DNA of 64,000 bases, from positions 186,001 through 250,000 of the forward strand of contig NZ_CP090949.1 in assembly GCF_023823125.1 (NCBI RefSeq), given 5' to 3'. Below, in pieces: positions 54,031 through 62,548 of the stretch (position 1 is the first letter of the stretch; the number at the start of each line of letters is the position of its first letter). The notes beneath the pieces were generated by a model. The model was not told the DNA's origin. It searched no databases and was given only the letters and a program-made list of their open reading frames with translations. This stretch comes from Erythrobacter aurantius (GTDB lineage Bacteria > Pseudomonadota > Alphaproteobacteria > Sphingomonadales > Sphingomonadaceae). The translations under genes and the position numbers were made by a program.

Positions 54031-55151
54031 GCGCGCGCTCCCACACCGGCGGAAAGGGTTGGCTGGTCGTAGGGCGAGAAGCCGTAGTGGGTGAGCCAGC
54101 GCGGATCGCCGTCGAAGAAGGCACGCAAATCGTTCATCCCGTATTTGAGCATGGCGATCCGGTCGATCCCGAGACCGAAGGCAAAGCCCTGATATTCGTC
54201 CGGGTCGATCCCGGCGAATTCGAGCACGCGGCGGTTCACCATGCCGCTGCCGCCCAGTTCCATCCAGTCATGGCCTTCGTCATCACCGTGCCCGCCGACG
54301 ACGCGACGCCCGCCTTCATTGGAATAGCCGACATCGACTTCGACCGAAGGCTCGGTGAAGGGGAAGTAGGACGGGCGCAGGCGCAGGGTGATGTCCTCAC
54401 GCTCGAAGAAAGCCTTGAAGAAGGTTTCAAGCGTCCATTTGAGGTGACCGAGGTGAATCCCCTTGTCCACCACCAGCCCTTCGACCTGGTGGAACATCGG
54501 CGTGTGGGTCGCATCGCTGTCGCTGCGATAGACCCGGCCCGGTGCGATGATGCGGATCGGTGCGCCCTGCTGCTTCATCGAACGGATCTGCACCGGCGAG
54601 GTGTGCGTTCTCAGGAGCATCTGACTTGCCTGTTGGCCCGGCGAGGCGGAGCTATCTGGCGCCGCATCCGGGAAATAGAACGTGTCGTGCATTGCGCGCG
54701 CCGGATGGCTTTCGTCCATATTGAGCGCGGTGAAGTTATGCCAATCGTCCTCGATTTCCGGCCCCGTTGCCACGGCAAAGCCGAGGTCGGCAAAGATTTC
54801 GGCCAGCTCGTCCATGACCTGGCTCACCGGATGGATGCTGCCGCGAGGCGCTTCGGGGGCAGGCAGGGTCAGGTCGAGGCGTTCGCTCGCCAACTGCGCT
54901 TCGAGCGCTGCTGCTTCAAGTTCGGCCTTCTTCGATTCGAGCGCGTCGGCGACTTCGCCACGGATCGCCTGAATTGCGGGAGCGGCGTCCTTGCGCTCCT
55001 CCGGGCTCATCTGGCCGAGCGTCTTGAGGGCAAGGCTCACCCAGCCCTTCTTGCCGAGCGCGGCCACGCGCTGTTCCTCAAGCGCGTCAAGCGTGGTTGC
55101 GGCGGCAATCGCTTCCAGCGCCGCCTGTTTTTGCGATGTCAGTTCAGTCAT
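54027..55151 (-). CDS. pheS: Phenylalanyl-tRNA synthetase alpha subunit
   Basis: A 374-residue catalytic subunit of the class II enzyme. N-terminal coiled coil ([19 protein letters not shown]), motif 2 region [40 protein letters not shown], and motif 3 [20 protein letters not shown]. The start at 55151 is standard; the ORF could start at 55190. A GCTAGCG inverted repeat lies just upstream and might affect expression. pheT follows in overlap. Confidence 0.96.
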   Translation of the reverse strand: MTELTSQKQAALEAIAAATTLDALEEQRVAALGKKGWVSLALKTLGQMSPEERKDAAPAIQAIRGEVADALESKKAELEAAALEAQLASERLDLTLPAPEAPRGSIHPVSQVMDELAEIFADLGFAVATGPEIEDDWHNFTALNMDESHPARAMHDTFYFPDAAPDSSASPGQQASQMLLRTHTSPVQIRSMKQQGAPIRIIAPGRVYRSDSDATHTPMFHQVEGLVVDKGIHLGHLKWTLETFFKAFFEREDITLRLRPSYFPFTEPSVEVDVGYSNEGGRRVVGGHGDDEGHDWMELGGSGMVNRRVLEFAGIDPDEYQGFAFGLGIDRIAMLKYGMNDLRAFFDGDPRWLTHYGFSPYDQPTLSAGVGARA

Positions 55152-55161
55152 TTTAGAGCCT

Positions 55162-55185
55162 GCTAGCGTGAGCGGGTCCGCTAGC
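55162..55185. repeat. Inverted repeat in pheS leader
   Basis: GCTAGCG (55162-55168) and CGCTAGC (55179-55185), seven-base perfect arms around a ten-base loop, 11 bases upstream of pheS ATG. On RNA it would form a hairpin in the 5' leader; no Phe-rich leader peptide seen, so attenuation is not supported. Confidence 0.4.
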
Positions 55186-55248
55186 GCCAAATGGCGTCAG
55201 TTGCAAAGGAGCAATTGGCTCAGCCTCGCAGCGATTTCCGCTTTCGCG

Positions 55249-56133
55249 CTATGCAGGATTGTGGAGCCCCTGCACCGCTTGCCCGGCAATCTCCATCCGT
55301 GCGCGCGCGGCGGCAACCAGCAGAGGCTTGTCGAGCTTGGCATAGGCGGTGGGGCTCATACCCATGAAACGCCTGAAATCACGAACAAAATGCGCCTGAT
55401 CGTGATACTGCCAGTCGAGTGTACTGAGCCATTTCAGCGAGGGATCAAGCATGAATTGCGACAAGCTGCGAAGGAAACGCTGGCGCCGCAGCAGCAGCTT
55501 GGGTGTGAAGCCGAAGGCGCGCTTTGACAGTCTTTCCAGCGAGCGGACATTCATCCCCACCCGGTCTGTCAAGGCCGCCACACTGGCAATTTCGGGGTCA
55601 ACAAGTGCCGCATTGATCGCTGCAATCTGCTCAGTATGTGCCGCCGGACCGGTAAAGATCGTGGCCATGTGCTTGTCGATCAGTTCCACTTCCTCGGTAA
55701 AGCTCGCACCTGTTTCGCGCAGCTTCAATGCCAGCGGCCGGAGCGCGGCAAAGACAGGGTCCCCCATTCCGTCTGCTACCTGATCGGCATAATCGCAGGC
55801 TGGCGCGTCGAACAACATGGCCCAGCCAAGCGGCATCAGCCCTATGCCCCAGCTTTTGCCCGAGCTGATCCGGAAACGGGTTGCCTTGCTGGTCGGCCCG
55901 GTCACGGCAAAGCCCGGACAAGGCCCGAGCGGCGCATTCCCGATCGCCGATTGCGCCCAGTTGTCTTCCATGAAGCGAAGGTTGGCCCATTCGGGGTGAG
56001 GGTAGTCTTCAACCGGCTGGTCGGTTGGCGCCGTGACAACCTGCGTGCGGTAATAGGTGGTTACAAAGGGGCGCAATTCCGCGCTGGGTAGCGCAAAGCG
56101 TATCCGGATCGCATTTCCTGTCTGCGCGTGCAT
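55249..56133 (-). CDS. AraC family transcriptional regulator
   Basis: A 294-residue regulator with an N-terminal sensory domain and a C-terminal AraC DNA-binding domain (VAALTDRVGMNVRSLERLSK as first HTH, DWQYHDQAHFVRDFRRFMGM as second). It is a paralogue of the next gene, with the same GFTPKLLLRRQRFLRSL region. Ligand unknown. Starts at 56133 by ATG with GGAATG upstream. It lies upstream of pheS by 97 bases; common transcription is possible but not expected. Confidence 0.86.
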   Translation of the reverse strand: MHAQTGNAIRIRFALPSAELRPFVTTYYRTQVVTAPTDQPVEDYPHPEWANLRFMEDNWAQSAIGNAPLGPCPGFAVTGPTSKATRFRISSGKSWGIGLMPLGWAMLFDAPACDYADQVADGMGDPVFAALRPLALKLRETGASFTEEVELIDKHMATIFTGPAAHTEQIAAINAALVDPEIASVAALTDRVGMNVRSLERLSKRAFGFTPKLLLRRQRFLRSLSQFMLDPSLKWLSTLDWQYHDQAHFVRDFRRFMGMSPTAYAKLDKPLLVAAARARMEIAGQAVQGLHNPA

Positions 56134-56238
56134 TCCTACTTACCGCACTCCCTTCCCGCGCGACCCGATCACTGGCTTGTTCCAGCCGGTACGACCATGG
56201 CTAGGGAATTCGCGGGCAAACAGCAAATACCGGGTGCA

Positions 56239-57159
56239 TCATCCGCCTTCACCATTCACAGGCGGATCCAGCGTTTGCGCCGCGCTGCCCCAGATCCGCG
56301 CACGTGCCTCCATGAAAGACGAAAGGATCGGGTGGTCGAGAGAGGCATAGCGGCTTGGCGTCATCGTCATGAATTCTGAGAACTCGCGCGTGAACTGCGC
56401 CTGGTCGTGATATTCCCCGTCCATCGCCTCGGTCCAGCGTGAACCCTTGTGGAGCATGAAGCTGGTGAGACTACGCATGAACCGCTGGCGCCGCATCAGC
56501 AGCTTGGGGGTGAACCCGAAGTAGCGGTGGCACATCCGCTCCAGCGTGCGGATGCTCATGTTGCAGGCGTCGGCGAGGTCACCCACCGCCAAGAACTCGC
56601 CACTGACGAGCGCTGTGTGGATCTTGATGATGCGCGGTTCGTCACGATTGGGCCGCATCAGGCGCCCGAGCATGTCGATGATCGCTTCGTGCTGGGCCTC
56701 CATCGTCAAAGCCGGATCGCAAAGGACATCTGACAAGCAATCGAACTTGGCGAACACCGGATGTCGCGCGCCATCACAGGCGATGTTGGCGAGGTCGTAG
56801 GCAGGCGCATCCATGAACCGCGCCCACCCCAGCGGGAGGAAACCGACCCCCCACATGCTCGATGAGCCGAGTTCGAAGTGGCACGGCAAAGAGCTTGGCC
56901 CGGTCGCATTGAATCTTGCTCCGCTGACGTGCGAGTCGCCGATCTGCGACGTTGGACAGGCACCGGCGAAGAAGCGGATGTTGCTCCATTCGGGCTGCAG
57001 ATAGTCGGTAACCGTGCCACCGCCGGCGACCTTCAGATCAGCATGGTAGAAGGTGGTGAAGCAGCCGTCGAACTGGCTCGGCGGAGGGAAGAACTGGCTT
57101 TTGACGACAGTCTGCGCTGTCCGGTGCTCGGCTGCACCCATGCCTGTTGCATCGCTCAT
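56239..57159 (-). CDS. AraC family transcriptional regulator, paralogue
   Basis: A 306-residue AraC-type protein, tandem paralogue of the preceding gene. Shared motifs: FGFTPKLLMRRQRFMRSLTS, YHDQAQFTREFSEFMTMTPS, and MPLGWA/FLPLGWARFMDAPAYD in the sensory domain. The sensory part is well diverged. The 105-base gap between the copies could hold a promoter. The regulated genes are not evident. Confidence 0.86.
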   Translation of the reverse strand: MSDATGMGAAEHRTAQTVVKSQFFPPPSQFDGCFTTFYHADLKVAGGGTVTDYLQPEWSNIRFFAGACPTSQIGDSHVSGARFNATGPSSLPCHFELGSSSMWGVGFLPLGWARFMDAPAYDLANIACDGARHPVFAKFDCLSDVLCDPALTMEAQHEAIIDMLGRLMRPNRDEPRIIKIHTALVSGEFLAVGDLADACNMSIRTLERMCHRYFGFTPKLLMRRQRFMRSLTSFMLHKGSRWTEAMDGEYHDQAQFTREFSEFMTMTPSRYASLDHPILSSFMEARARIWGSAAQTLDPPVNGEGG

Positions 57160-57270
57160 GGCGCGTTTACCCGACCCGTTTTGTCCGATTCCTTGGCCTC
57201 ATCATGCCAAATTGGCGCGAACATACAAGGACGCTGACGATTCTCTACAAGCGCACCCTCGCGCAAACGC

Positions 57271-57311
57271 AAAGGGGACCCCGGCACCATGTCGCGCCGG
57301 AGTCCCCTTTT
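57271..57311. terminator. Terminator of rpmI-rplT
   Basis: AAAGGGGACCCCGGC (57271-57285) pairs with GCCGGAGTCCCCTTTT (57296-57311), one mismatch. It lies 57 bases beyond the rplT stop codon (57368) on the minus strand, which then has TTT; the plus strand has TTTT. Confidence 0.75.
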
Positions 57312-57367
57312 GTGCGTTTCCGCAACCTGCCCTGCACCTAGCATGAAGGCGCGGGCGGTCAGTCGGA

Positions 57368-57727
57368 TCAGGCGGGCAGAGCTGCCTTGGCCTGTGCGAT
57401 CACTGCCTTGAACGCGCCTTCTTCGTTCATGGCGAGATCGGCCATCACCTTGCGGTCAAGCTCGATCCCAGCGAGCTTTGCGCCGTGCATGAACTGCGAA
57501 TAGGTGAGGCCTTCGGCGCGGACAGCCGCGTTGATGCGCTGGATCCACAGCGCGCGGAAGTTGCGCTTCTTCGCCTTGCGGTCGCGGTAGGCGTACTGGC
57601 CGGCCTTCTCGACCGCCTGATGGGCGATGCGGATGGTGTTCTTGCGGCGACCGCGATAGCCCTTGGCTTGGTCGAGAATCCGCTTGTGCTTGGCGCGGGT
57701 GGTAACACCGCGTTTGATGCGTGGCAT
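57368..57727 (-). CDS. rplT: 50S ribosomal protein L20
   Basis: A 119-residue L20 protein, essential for early 50S assembly. Classic [20 protein letters not shown] start and [20 protein letters not shown]. It can autoregulate rpmI-rplT by binding leader RNA in other bacteria. Follows rpmI by 38 bases. infC, often first in this operon, is not adjacent. Confidence 0.98.
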   Translation of the reverse strand: MPRIKRGVTTRAKHKRILDQAKGYRGRRKNTIRIAHQAVEKAGQYAYRDRKAKKRNFRALWIQRINAAVRAEGLTYSQFMHGAKLAGIELDRKVMADLAMNEEGAFKAVIAQAKAALPA

Positions 57728-57765
57728 GGTTTAAGCTCCTGAATTCAGCAATGCGTCGCTACGGC

Positions 57766-57969
57766 TCAATCGAGGCCGTAGGGTGCCCACTTCTTGATCG
57801 TCTTGGCATCGGCGTCGGAGATGACGTCGGTGCCGCGGTTCTGGCGGATGTACTTCGCATTGTGGCTGATCAGGCGGTGACGCTTGCCAGCGACGCCGTG
57901 CTTGACCTTGCCGGTGGCGGTGATCTTGAAGCGCTTCTTCACACCGCTCTTGGTCTTCAGTTTGGGCAT
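57766..57969 (-). CDS. rpmI: 50S ribosomal protein L35
   Basis: A 67-residue L35 protein with [20 protein letters not shown] and [28 protein letters not shown] precedes ATG. A small hairpin (58006-58027) in the leader could be an L20 target. First gene of the pair. Confidence 0.98.
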   Translation of the reverse strand: MPKLKTKSGVKKRFKITATGKVKHGVAGKRHRLISHNAKYIRQNRGTDVISDADAKTIKKWAPYGLD

Positions 57970-58168
57970 TTTCGTCTCCTTTACTCAGGGACACATTGGA
58001 CCAGCCCTGGCAGCCCTTGTCGCCAGGCCGGACTCGGTAATCTGTGTCAGTGAAGCGCGCCACATAGCGTTATCGCGCCGGAAAGCAAGTGATTCGGTCG
58101 CCCGACAGGTGCTCAAACCCTACAGCATGGAACAGGTGGAACACGGTCCAGAGGATAAATCCTTGATT
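57970..58168. promoter_or_regulatory. rpmI-rplT leader and promoter region
   Basis: About 200 bases before rpmI. CCTGGC (58006-58011) pairs with GCCAGG (58022-58027), a six-base stem in the likely leader. No clear sigma70 promoter is visible. The GTGTCAC array follows at 58169. Confidence 0.4.
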
Positions 58169-58304
58169 GTGTCACCATTGCCCCGCAAACCGCCACCTTT
58201 GGTGCAGGAGTGTCACCCTCACGCACCGAAGTGTCACCCGATCCGCCCGGAGTGTCACTCTTTGGGGTGCGAAAGTGTCACCTGTGGCATGGGGCAAGTG
58301 TCAC
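58169..58304. repeat. Array of six GTGTCAC direct repeats
   Basis: GTGTCAC occurs at 58169, 58210, 58231, 58252, 58275 and 58298, most within AAGTGTCACC. Intervals are 41, 21, 21, 23 and 23 bases, about two helical turns (41 is two units), so a protein would meet them on one face. Between rpmI (leftward) and the 3' end of the next gene. Iteron-like or a regulatory cluster; no known site type recognised. Confidence 0.75.
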
Positions 58305-58392
58305 CCGCATAAACAGCTATCGACAATGGGAAAGAGCCGCGCGGATCATAGCTGCGACGCCCAAAGTAGGAAAACGCGCATGCACGCGCGCG

Positions 58393-58839
58393 CTATTCGC
58401 CAGACCACGGCCTGCGCCCGGTTTGCGCGAGCCATTCGGCGAAGTTCCCGCTCGCGATCGGCTCCGCCCCATCGGGCAGATCGGCGGTCCAGACATAGGC
58501 ATCGGCCAGCGTTTCGCCGAACCCGTCCCAGCCATCGACCTGCACCGGCTGGCGCGTGTACTCCGCGCCCTCAAACGCATCCACCACCGCCAGATCGACT
58601 TCGCCCGCATCATGGATCATCCCATGCACCACGGTGGAGTAACGCGCCTGTGTCAGCACCAGCGCGGGAAACCAGCCGGTTGCCCCCTCGCCGCCCGCCG
58701 CCGGAATGGCATAGAGCGCCCCCGTCGTCGTCGCCGGAGCGCCCATGCCAAGGCCGGCCAGAAACGGCCAATCCCCGCCATCCGGGCCAAGCCCTTCCTG
58801 AAGGATGCCGTAGAAGAAGAGGTGGGTGGGCCGGGTCAT
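58393..58839 (-). CDS. Gamma-glutamylcyclotransferase-like (AIG2) protein
   Basis: A 148-residue protein of the GGCT/AIG2 family with a BtrG-like fold: HLFFYGILQEG opening (YGxL) and VVDAFEGAEYTRQPVQV, where the E of FEG is the catalytic acid. It may cyclise gamma-glutamyl compounds, but relatives are often uncharacterised. Starts with ATG at 58839. Monocistronic. Confidence 0.82.
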   Translation of the reverse strand: MTRPTHLFFYGILQEGLGPDGGDWPFLAGLGMGAPATTTGALYAIPAAGGEGATGWFPALVLTQARYSTVVHGMIHDAGEVDLAVVDAFEGAEYTRQPVQVDGWDGFGETLADAYVWTADLPDGAEPIASGNFAEWLAQTGRRPWSGE

Positions 58840-58979
58840 GACCTAGCGCATAGCCGCTCGTATCGCCTGTGTCGAAGGGCCGCGGAAGTTGGGCAGTTTT
58901 CTGCCACTCCCACTTTCTTCGCCCCAAGATCGCAATCCGAATTTCCGGTTTCGGCGGCGATCGGATCTCTAGCGATAGG

Positions 58980-59405
58980 TCAATGTATTTCCTTACCGCA
59001 TTCGACTTGCGGCCAGATAATCCGGCCTTCTGGCGTGTTCGCGGCGACATGGGTTTGTTCGCCCCAGTTTTGCAGCACTGTGACCACGCCCGCCGCTTCA
59101 CCCGGCGCGCCGAAAATCGCCGAAGGATCGGAGGCCGCCGCATCGAAGGGGCGATCTAGCGTGAAGAGGTATCCGCGCACCCTTCGCGTGCCGACGACTT
59201 GCGCCCGATCGACAGTCGCGCCCTTGTCCCGGATCTCGGCCCCTGCATGGCCGATCACCAGCTCGGTATCGGCATCGATCCTGAAGCACCCTTTGAATTC
59301 GCGATCCGAACTCCACCAAGCCCAGATCAGGATCACCGCTGCCAGCCCGACCGTAACGAGGCCAACGCCGTGCGAGATACGATCAGGCAGCCGCGCCCTG
59401 GCCAT
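58980..59405 (-). CDS. Hypothetical membrane-anchored protein
   Basis: A 141-residue protein with one N-terminal helix (VGLVTVGLAAVILIWAWW) and an extracytoplasmic domain with GCFRIDADTELVIGHAGAEI and QVVGTRRVRGYLF. Cysteines (GCF, VEC) could form a disulfide. I do not recognise a family. It precedes no gene in clear operon order; the secD-like gene ends 50 bases upstream on the same strand, so both may be cotranscribed. Confidence 0.6.
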   Translation of the reverse strand: MARARLPDRISHGVGLVTVGLAAVILIWAWWSSDREFKGCFRIDADTELVIGHAGAEIRDKGATVDRAQVVGTRRVRGYLFTLDRPFDAAASDPSAIFGAPGEAAGVVTVLQNWGEQTHVAANTPEGRIIWPQVECGKEIH

Positions 59406-59455
59406 CGCCTACTGCTTTGCCCCCGGCGTGACGGCTTCGTCCCCGGACACCGACT

Positions 59456-60253
59456 TCAATTCAGCTTCGATTGCCCGGTGATAGCAAAGGACGCAGGCAA
59501 GGCGCCTGATCGCAGCACCACGGCAAGTCCGAAAGCTTCCTGTTCGTCAAAGCCGCCATGCAATTGCATGCTGGCGCCGACGATGGGTTCGTTGATGAAC
59601 GGGCTCATCACGATGACATCGTCCAGCACGATCGCCATTGCTTCGCCGACGTGCCTGCGGGTCGTTTCGGCCAGTTGCTTGCCGCCTTCATCGTCGAACT
59701 GAATATTGATGACCGGCTGCCCGGTGTAGGGATCGACCCCCTGCCGTGCGTCAATGATGCGGCTGCCGTCAACCGCGACCTTCCGGCGCACCGCTATTGG
59801 CGGATAGGCGTTGTCGCGCACCGGCAGGATTTCCGAGCCGACCGGGGCAATGCCCTGCTCCACCATGTCGGGCAGCGCGTTCATGTCGGCCATGCGAAAT
59901 TCAAGCTTCCCCCGATAGGCCAGCATCGCTTCGAGCGCAGCCTTGGGGTCATCACCCGACAATTTCAGCACAAGCCGCCCGTCGCCCGCATCGGCGATTT
60001 CATGGATGTAGACCCCGGTCTGGCTTAGCCTGCGTTCAATCACGGCGATGCTGGTCTGCATTGTCTCCGCGATTTCCGCTTCGGTATCCGCATCCTTGCC
60101 TAGCGCCGCGAGATCGGCCTGCAATTCGAACTCGTCGGTCGGCCCCGACAGCATGGCAATGCTGTCACATGCGGTGAGCGCCGGAGCCATGAAAAGAGCA
60201 AGCGCCGCGAGGCGAAGCGCAGCCGTGGCGCGCAAGAAATATCGGATGATCAT
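59456..60253 (-). CDS. SecD-like domain lipoprotein
   Basis: A 265-residue lipoprotein with signal MIIRYFLRATAALRLAALAL followed by lipobox LTAC (C29). The mature part resembles the periplasmic P1 domain of SecD: RRLSQTGVYIHEIADAGDGR and the conserved VINIQFDDEGGKQLAE, AIVLDDVIVMSPFINEPI, FGLAVVLRSGALPASF. The multispanning part of SecD is absent. Such stand-alone proteins may be remnants or partners of SecDF; function is unknown. Start at 60253, after an unrelated longer frame. Downstream of hisN. Confidence 0.75.
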   Translation of the reverse strand: MIIRYFLRATAALRLAALALFMAPALTACDSIAMLSGPTDEFELQADLAALGKDADTEAEIAETMQTSIAVIERRLSQTGVYIHEIADAGDGRLVLKLSGDDPKAALEAMLAYRGKLEFRMADMNALPDMVEQGIAPVGSEILPVRDNAYPPIAVRRKVAVDGSRIIDARQGVDPYTGQPVINIQFDDEGGKQLAETTRRHVGEAMAIVLDDVIVMSPFINEPIVGASMQLHGGFDEQEAFGLAVVLRSGALPASFAITGQSKLN

Positions 60254-60336
60254 TAGCGGTCGGGATGCGACGCAACCGCGTGTTTTGCAAGACGGATTCC
60301 TGGGTGGGCCAAATTCGAGGCGACGACCCGGCGCCC

Positions 60337-61107
60337 CTACCCCATCGCTTCCAGCACATCCTCCAGCCGCGCGGGGTCGCCAAGGGCGATGACCGTGCCG
60401 TCCGATCCGGCGTCCAGCGGGTTGCCCTGCCAGTCGGCCATCATCCCGCCTGCCCCTTCGACAACGGGGACGAGCGCGGCGTAATCGTAGAGCTTCAATC
60501 CGGCCTCGATCACCAGATCGATATGGCCGCTGGCGACAAGGCCGTAGCTGTAGCAATCGCCGCCGAAGATGATCTTCTTTTCCGCGACCTGTTTGGCCAC
60601 CGACATGAAAGCGTCGGCCTCTTCATTGGTGAACAGGTGCGGGCTGGTGGTGGCGAGCACCGCGTCGGACAGCTCCTTAAGCGGCTTCGTCTTGGCAGGC
60701 TTGCCGTTGAACAGCGTGGGGTGGCCGATCCGCCCGACCCAGCGTTCGCCCGAAATCGGCTGGTCGATCACACCCAGCACCGGCCATCCGTCCTGCAACA
60801 GCGCGATCAGCGTGCCGAAGATCGGGCGGCCGGCGATGAAGCTGGTGGTGCCGTCGATCGGATCGAGCACCCATTGCCGGCCCGCGCCTTCGTTGCGGGT
60901 GCCGTATTCCTCGCCGATGATGCCGTCAGTGGGCAATTCCGCTTCGATAATGGCGCGCATCGCGGCTTCGGCGGCGCGATCTGCCTCGGTCACATAGGAA
61001 CGATCATCCTTGCGCTCCTCGCTCCATGCCCCGCGGAACAAGGGGCGGATGGCAGCGCCCGCGGCATCGGCGAGACGGTTGGCAAGGGCGAGGTCGGCGG
61101 GAGTCAT
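60337..61107 (-). CDS. hisN: Histidinol-phosphatase, inositol monophosphatase family
   Basis: A 256-residue Mg-dependent phosphatase. Metal sites GEEYGTRNEG and WVLDPIDGTTSFIAGRPIFG, plus the C-terminal GLKLYDYAALVPVVEGAGG motif. This type serves as histidinol-phosphatase in alphaproteobacteria. It overlaps the cupin gene by four bases at its start. Assignment to histidine synthesis is by family resemblance (HisN). Confidence 0.88.
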   Translation of the reverse strand: MTPADLALANRLADAAGAAIRPLFRGAWSEERKDDRSYVTEADRAAEAAMRAIIEAELPTDGIIGEEYGTRNEGAGRQWVLDPIDGTTSFIAGRPIFGTLIALLQDGWPVLGVIDQPISGERWVGRIGHPTLFNGKPAKTKPLKELSDAVLATTSPHLFTNEEADAFMSVAKQVAEKKIIFGGDCYSYGLVASGHIDLVIEAGLKLYDYAALVPVVEGAGGMMADWQGNPLDAGSDGTVIALGDPARLEDVLEAMG

Positions 61108-61529
61108 TGGCCTTGCTCCTCGGGCACGGCGACGCGCAGCGGCTTGCCATCGGGCACAACCCAGCTTGCGATGGCGCGCAGCCCTTCTGGCCCGGCAATC
61201 GCGGCATGGACGGTGCCGGGCGGAATCCGGAAGGCTTCACCCGGTGCCAGATCCAGATCGGGCATGCCGGGCCGCAGGACAGTGGCCGACCCGCCAAGGA
61301 CGGTGAGGAATTCCTCGCCATGGTGATAATGCAAGGGCACGCGCCCGCCCGCGCCCAGAACGATATCGGCGGTTACCAGCGAATGGCCGGGCGCCGCCTC
61401 GATCGCGCCGCGCAGCAGTTCATTCGATCCGGCTGGCGGCTGGTAGACCGGGATTTCAGCCGAGCCCTGCGCACAGGCGGTCAGCGCGATACCGAGAGCG
61501 AAGGGAAGGGCGATGCGCGGGCGCATCAA
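61104..61529 (-). CDS. Cupin-domain lipoprotein
   Basis: A 141-residue protein with lipobox LTAC at C19 and a single cupin barrel: [35 protein letters not shown] (metal HxHxxE) and [16 protein letters not shown] with the last histidine. Periplasmic lipid-anchored, substrate unknown. Overlaps prs and hisN by four bases each, so it is coupled with both. Confidence 0.8.
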   Translation of the reverse strand: MMRPRIALPFALGIALTACAQGSAEIPVYQPPAGSNELLRGAIEAAPGHSLVTADIVLGAGGRVPLHYHHGEEFLTVLGGSATVLRPGMPDLDLAPGEAFRIPPGTVHAAIAGPEGLRAIASWVVPDGKPLRVAVPEEQGQ

Positions 61530-62461
61530 TCGAACAGCGAGCTGACCGAGCTTTCGTCCGCGATGCGGCGGATCGCTTCGCCCACCAGCGGGGCGATGGG
61601 CAGGATGCGGATGCGCTGCGATTGTTCGGCGGCTTCGGTCGGGCGGATCGAATCGGTGATCACCAGTTCTTTCAGCTGCGAACCGTCAATCCGTGCCACC
61701 GCGCCGCCCGAAAGCACGCCGTGAGTGATGTAGGCCGCAACCGACTTCGCTCCGTTTTCCAGCAGCGCCTCTGCCGCGTTGCACAGCGTGCCGCCCGAAT
61801 CGACGATGTCGTCGATCAGGATGCAGTGGCGGCCGGACACGTCGCCGATGATGTTCATCACTTCGCTTTCGCCGGGGCGGTCACGCCGCTTGTCGACGAT
61901 GGCGAGCGGGGCGTTGTCGAGCCGCTTGGCCAGCGCGCGGGCGCGCACCACGCCGCCCACGTCGGGGGAAACGACCATCAGATCCTGATCGCCATACCGC
62001 GCCTGAATGTCGGCCGCCATGACGGGAGCGGCGTATAGATTGTCGGTCGGAATATCGAAGAAACCCTGGATCTGCCCGGCGTGGAGGTCCACCGCCAGCA
62101 CCCTGTCGGCCCCGGCCTGAGTGATGAGGTTGGCAACCAGCTTGGCCGAGATCGGCGTACGCGGGCCGGGTTTGCGATCCTGCCGGGCGTATCCGAAATA
62201 CGGCACCACCGCCGTAATCCGCTTGGCCGAGGCGCGCCGCAGCGCGTCGATGCAGATCAGCAGTTCCATCAGATTGTCGTTCGCCGGGAAGCTCGTCGGC
62301 TGGACAAGGAACACGTCTTCCCCTCGCACATTTTCGTGAATCTCGACGAACACTTCCTCGTCCGCGAACCGGCGCACGCTGGCATCGGTGAGCGGGATTT
62401 CGAGATAGGCCGCGATGGCCCGGGCGAGCGGCAGGTTCGAATTGCCGGACATGATCTTCAT
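61526..62461 (-). CDS. prs: Ribose-phosphate pyrophosphokinase
   Basis: A 311-residue PRPP synthetase. Family segments: [55 protein letters not shown] and the PRPP loop [17 protein letters not shown]. It makes PRPP for nucleotides and histidine. Starts with ATG at 62461. Overlap with the cupin lipoprotein gene. Confidence 0.97.
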   Translation of the reverse strand: MKIMSGNSNLPLARAIAAYLEIPLTDASVRRFADEEVFVEIHENVRGEDVFLVQPTSFPANDNLMELLICIDALRRASAKRITAVVPYFGYARQDRKPGPRTPISAKLVANLITQAGADRVLAVDLHAGQIQGFFDIPTDNLYAAPVMAADIQARYGDQDLMVVSPDVGGVVRARALAKRLDNAPLAIVDKRRDRPGESEVMNIIGDVSGRHCILIDDIVDSGGTLCNAAEALLENGAKSVAAYITHGVLSGGAVARIDGSQLKELVITDSIRPTEAAEQSQRIRILPIAPLVGEAIRRIADESSVSSLFD

Positions 62462-62548
62462 GGCGCGCGAATCCCCGAAGGCAGATGATGCGACCCGCCT
62501 AACGATGAGTCATGGATTTGCAACAGAGGATGCCGGGTTGTCGTCAGA

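Noticed and set aside
55162..55185. Phe attenuator in front of pheST
   Set aside because: No leader peptide rich in phenylalanine codons and no T-run after the hairpin.
58169..58304. CRISPR array
   Set aside because: Seven-base repeats with 14-16 base gaps are far too short, and no cas genes are present.
58167..59481. Plus-strand ORFs running over the GTGTCAC array
   Set aside because: Low-complexity translation, overlaps two supported minus-strand genes, no family similarity.
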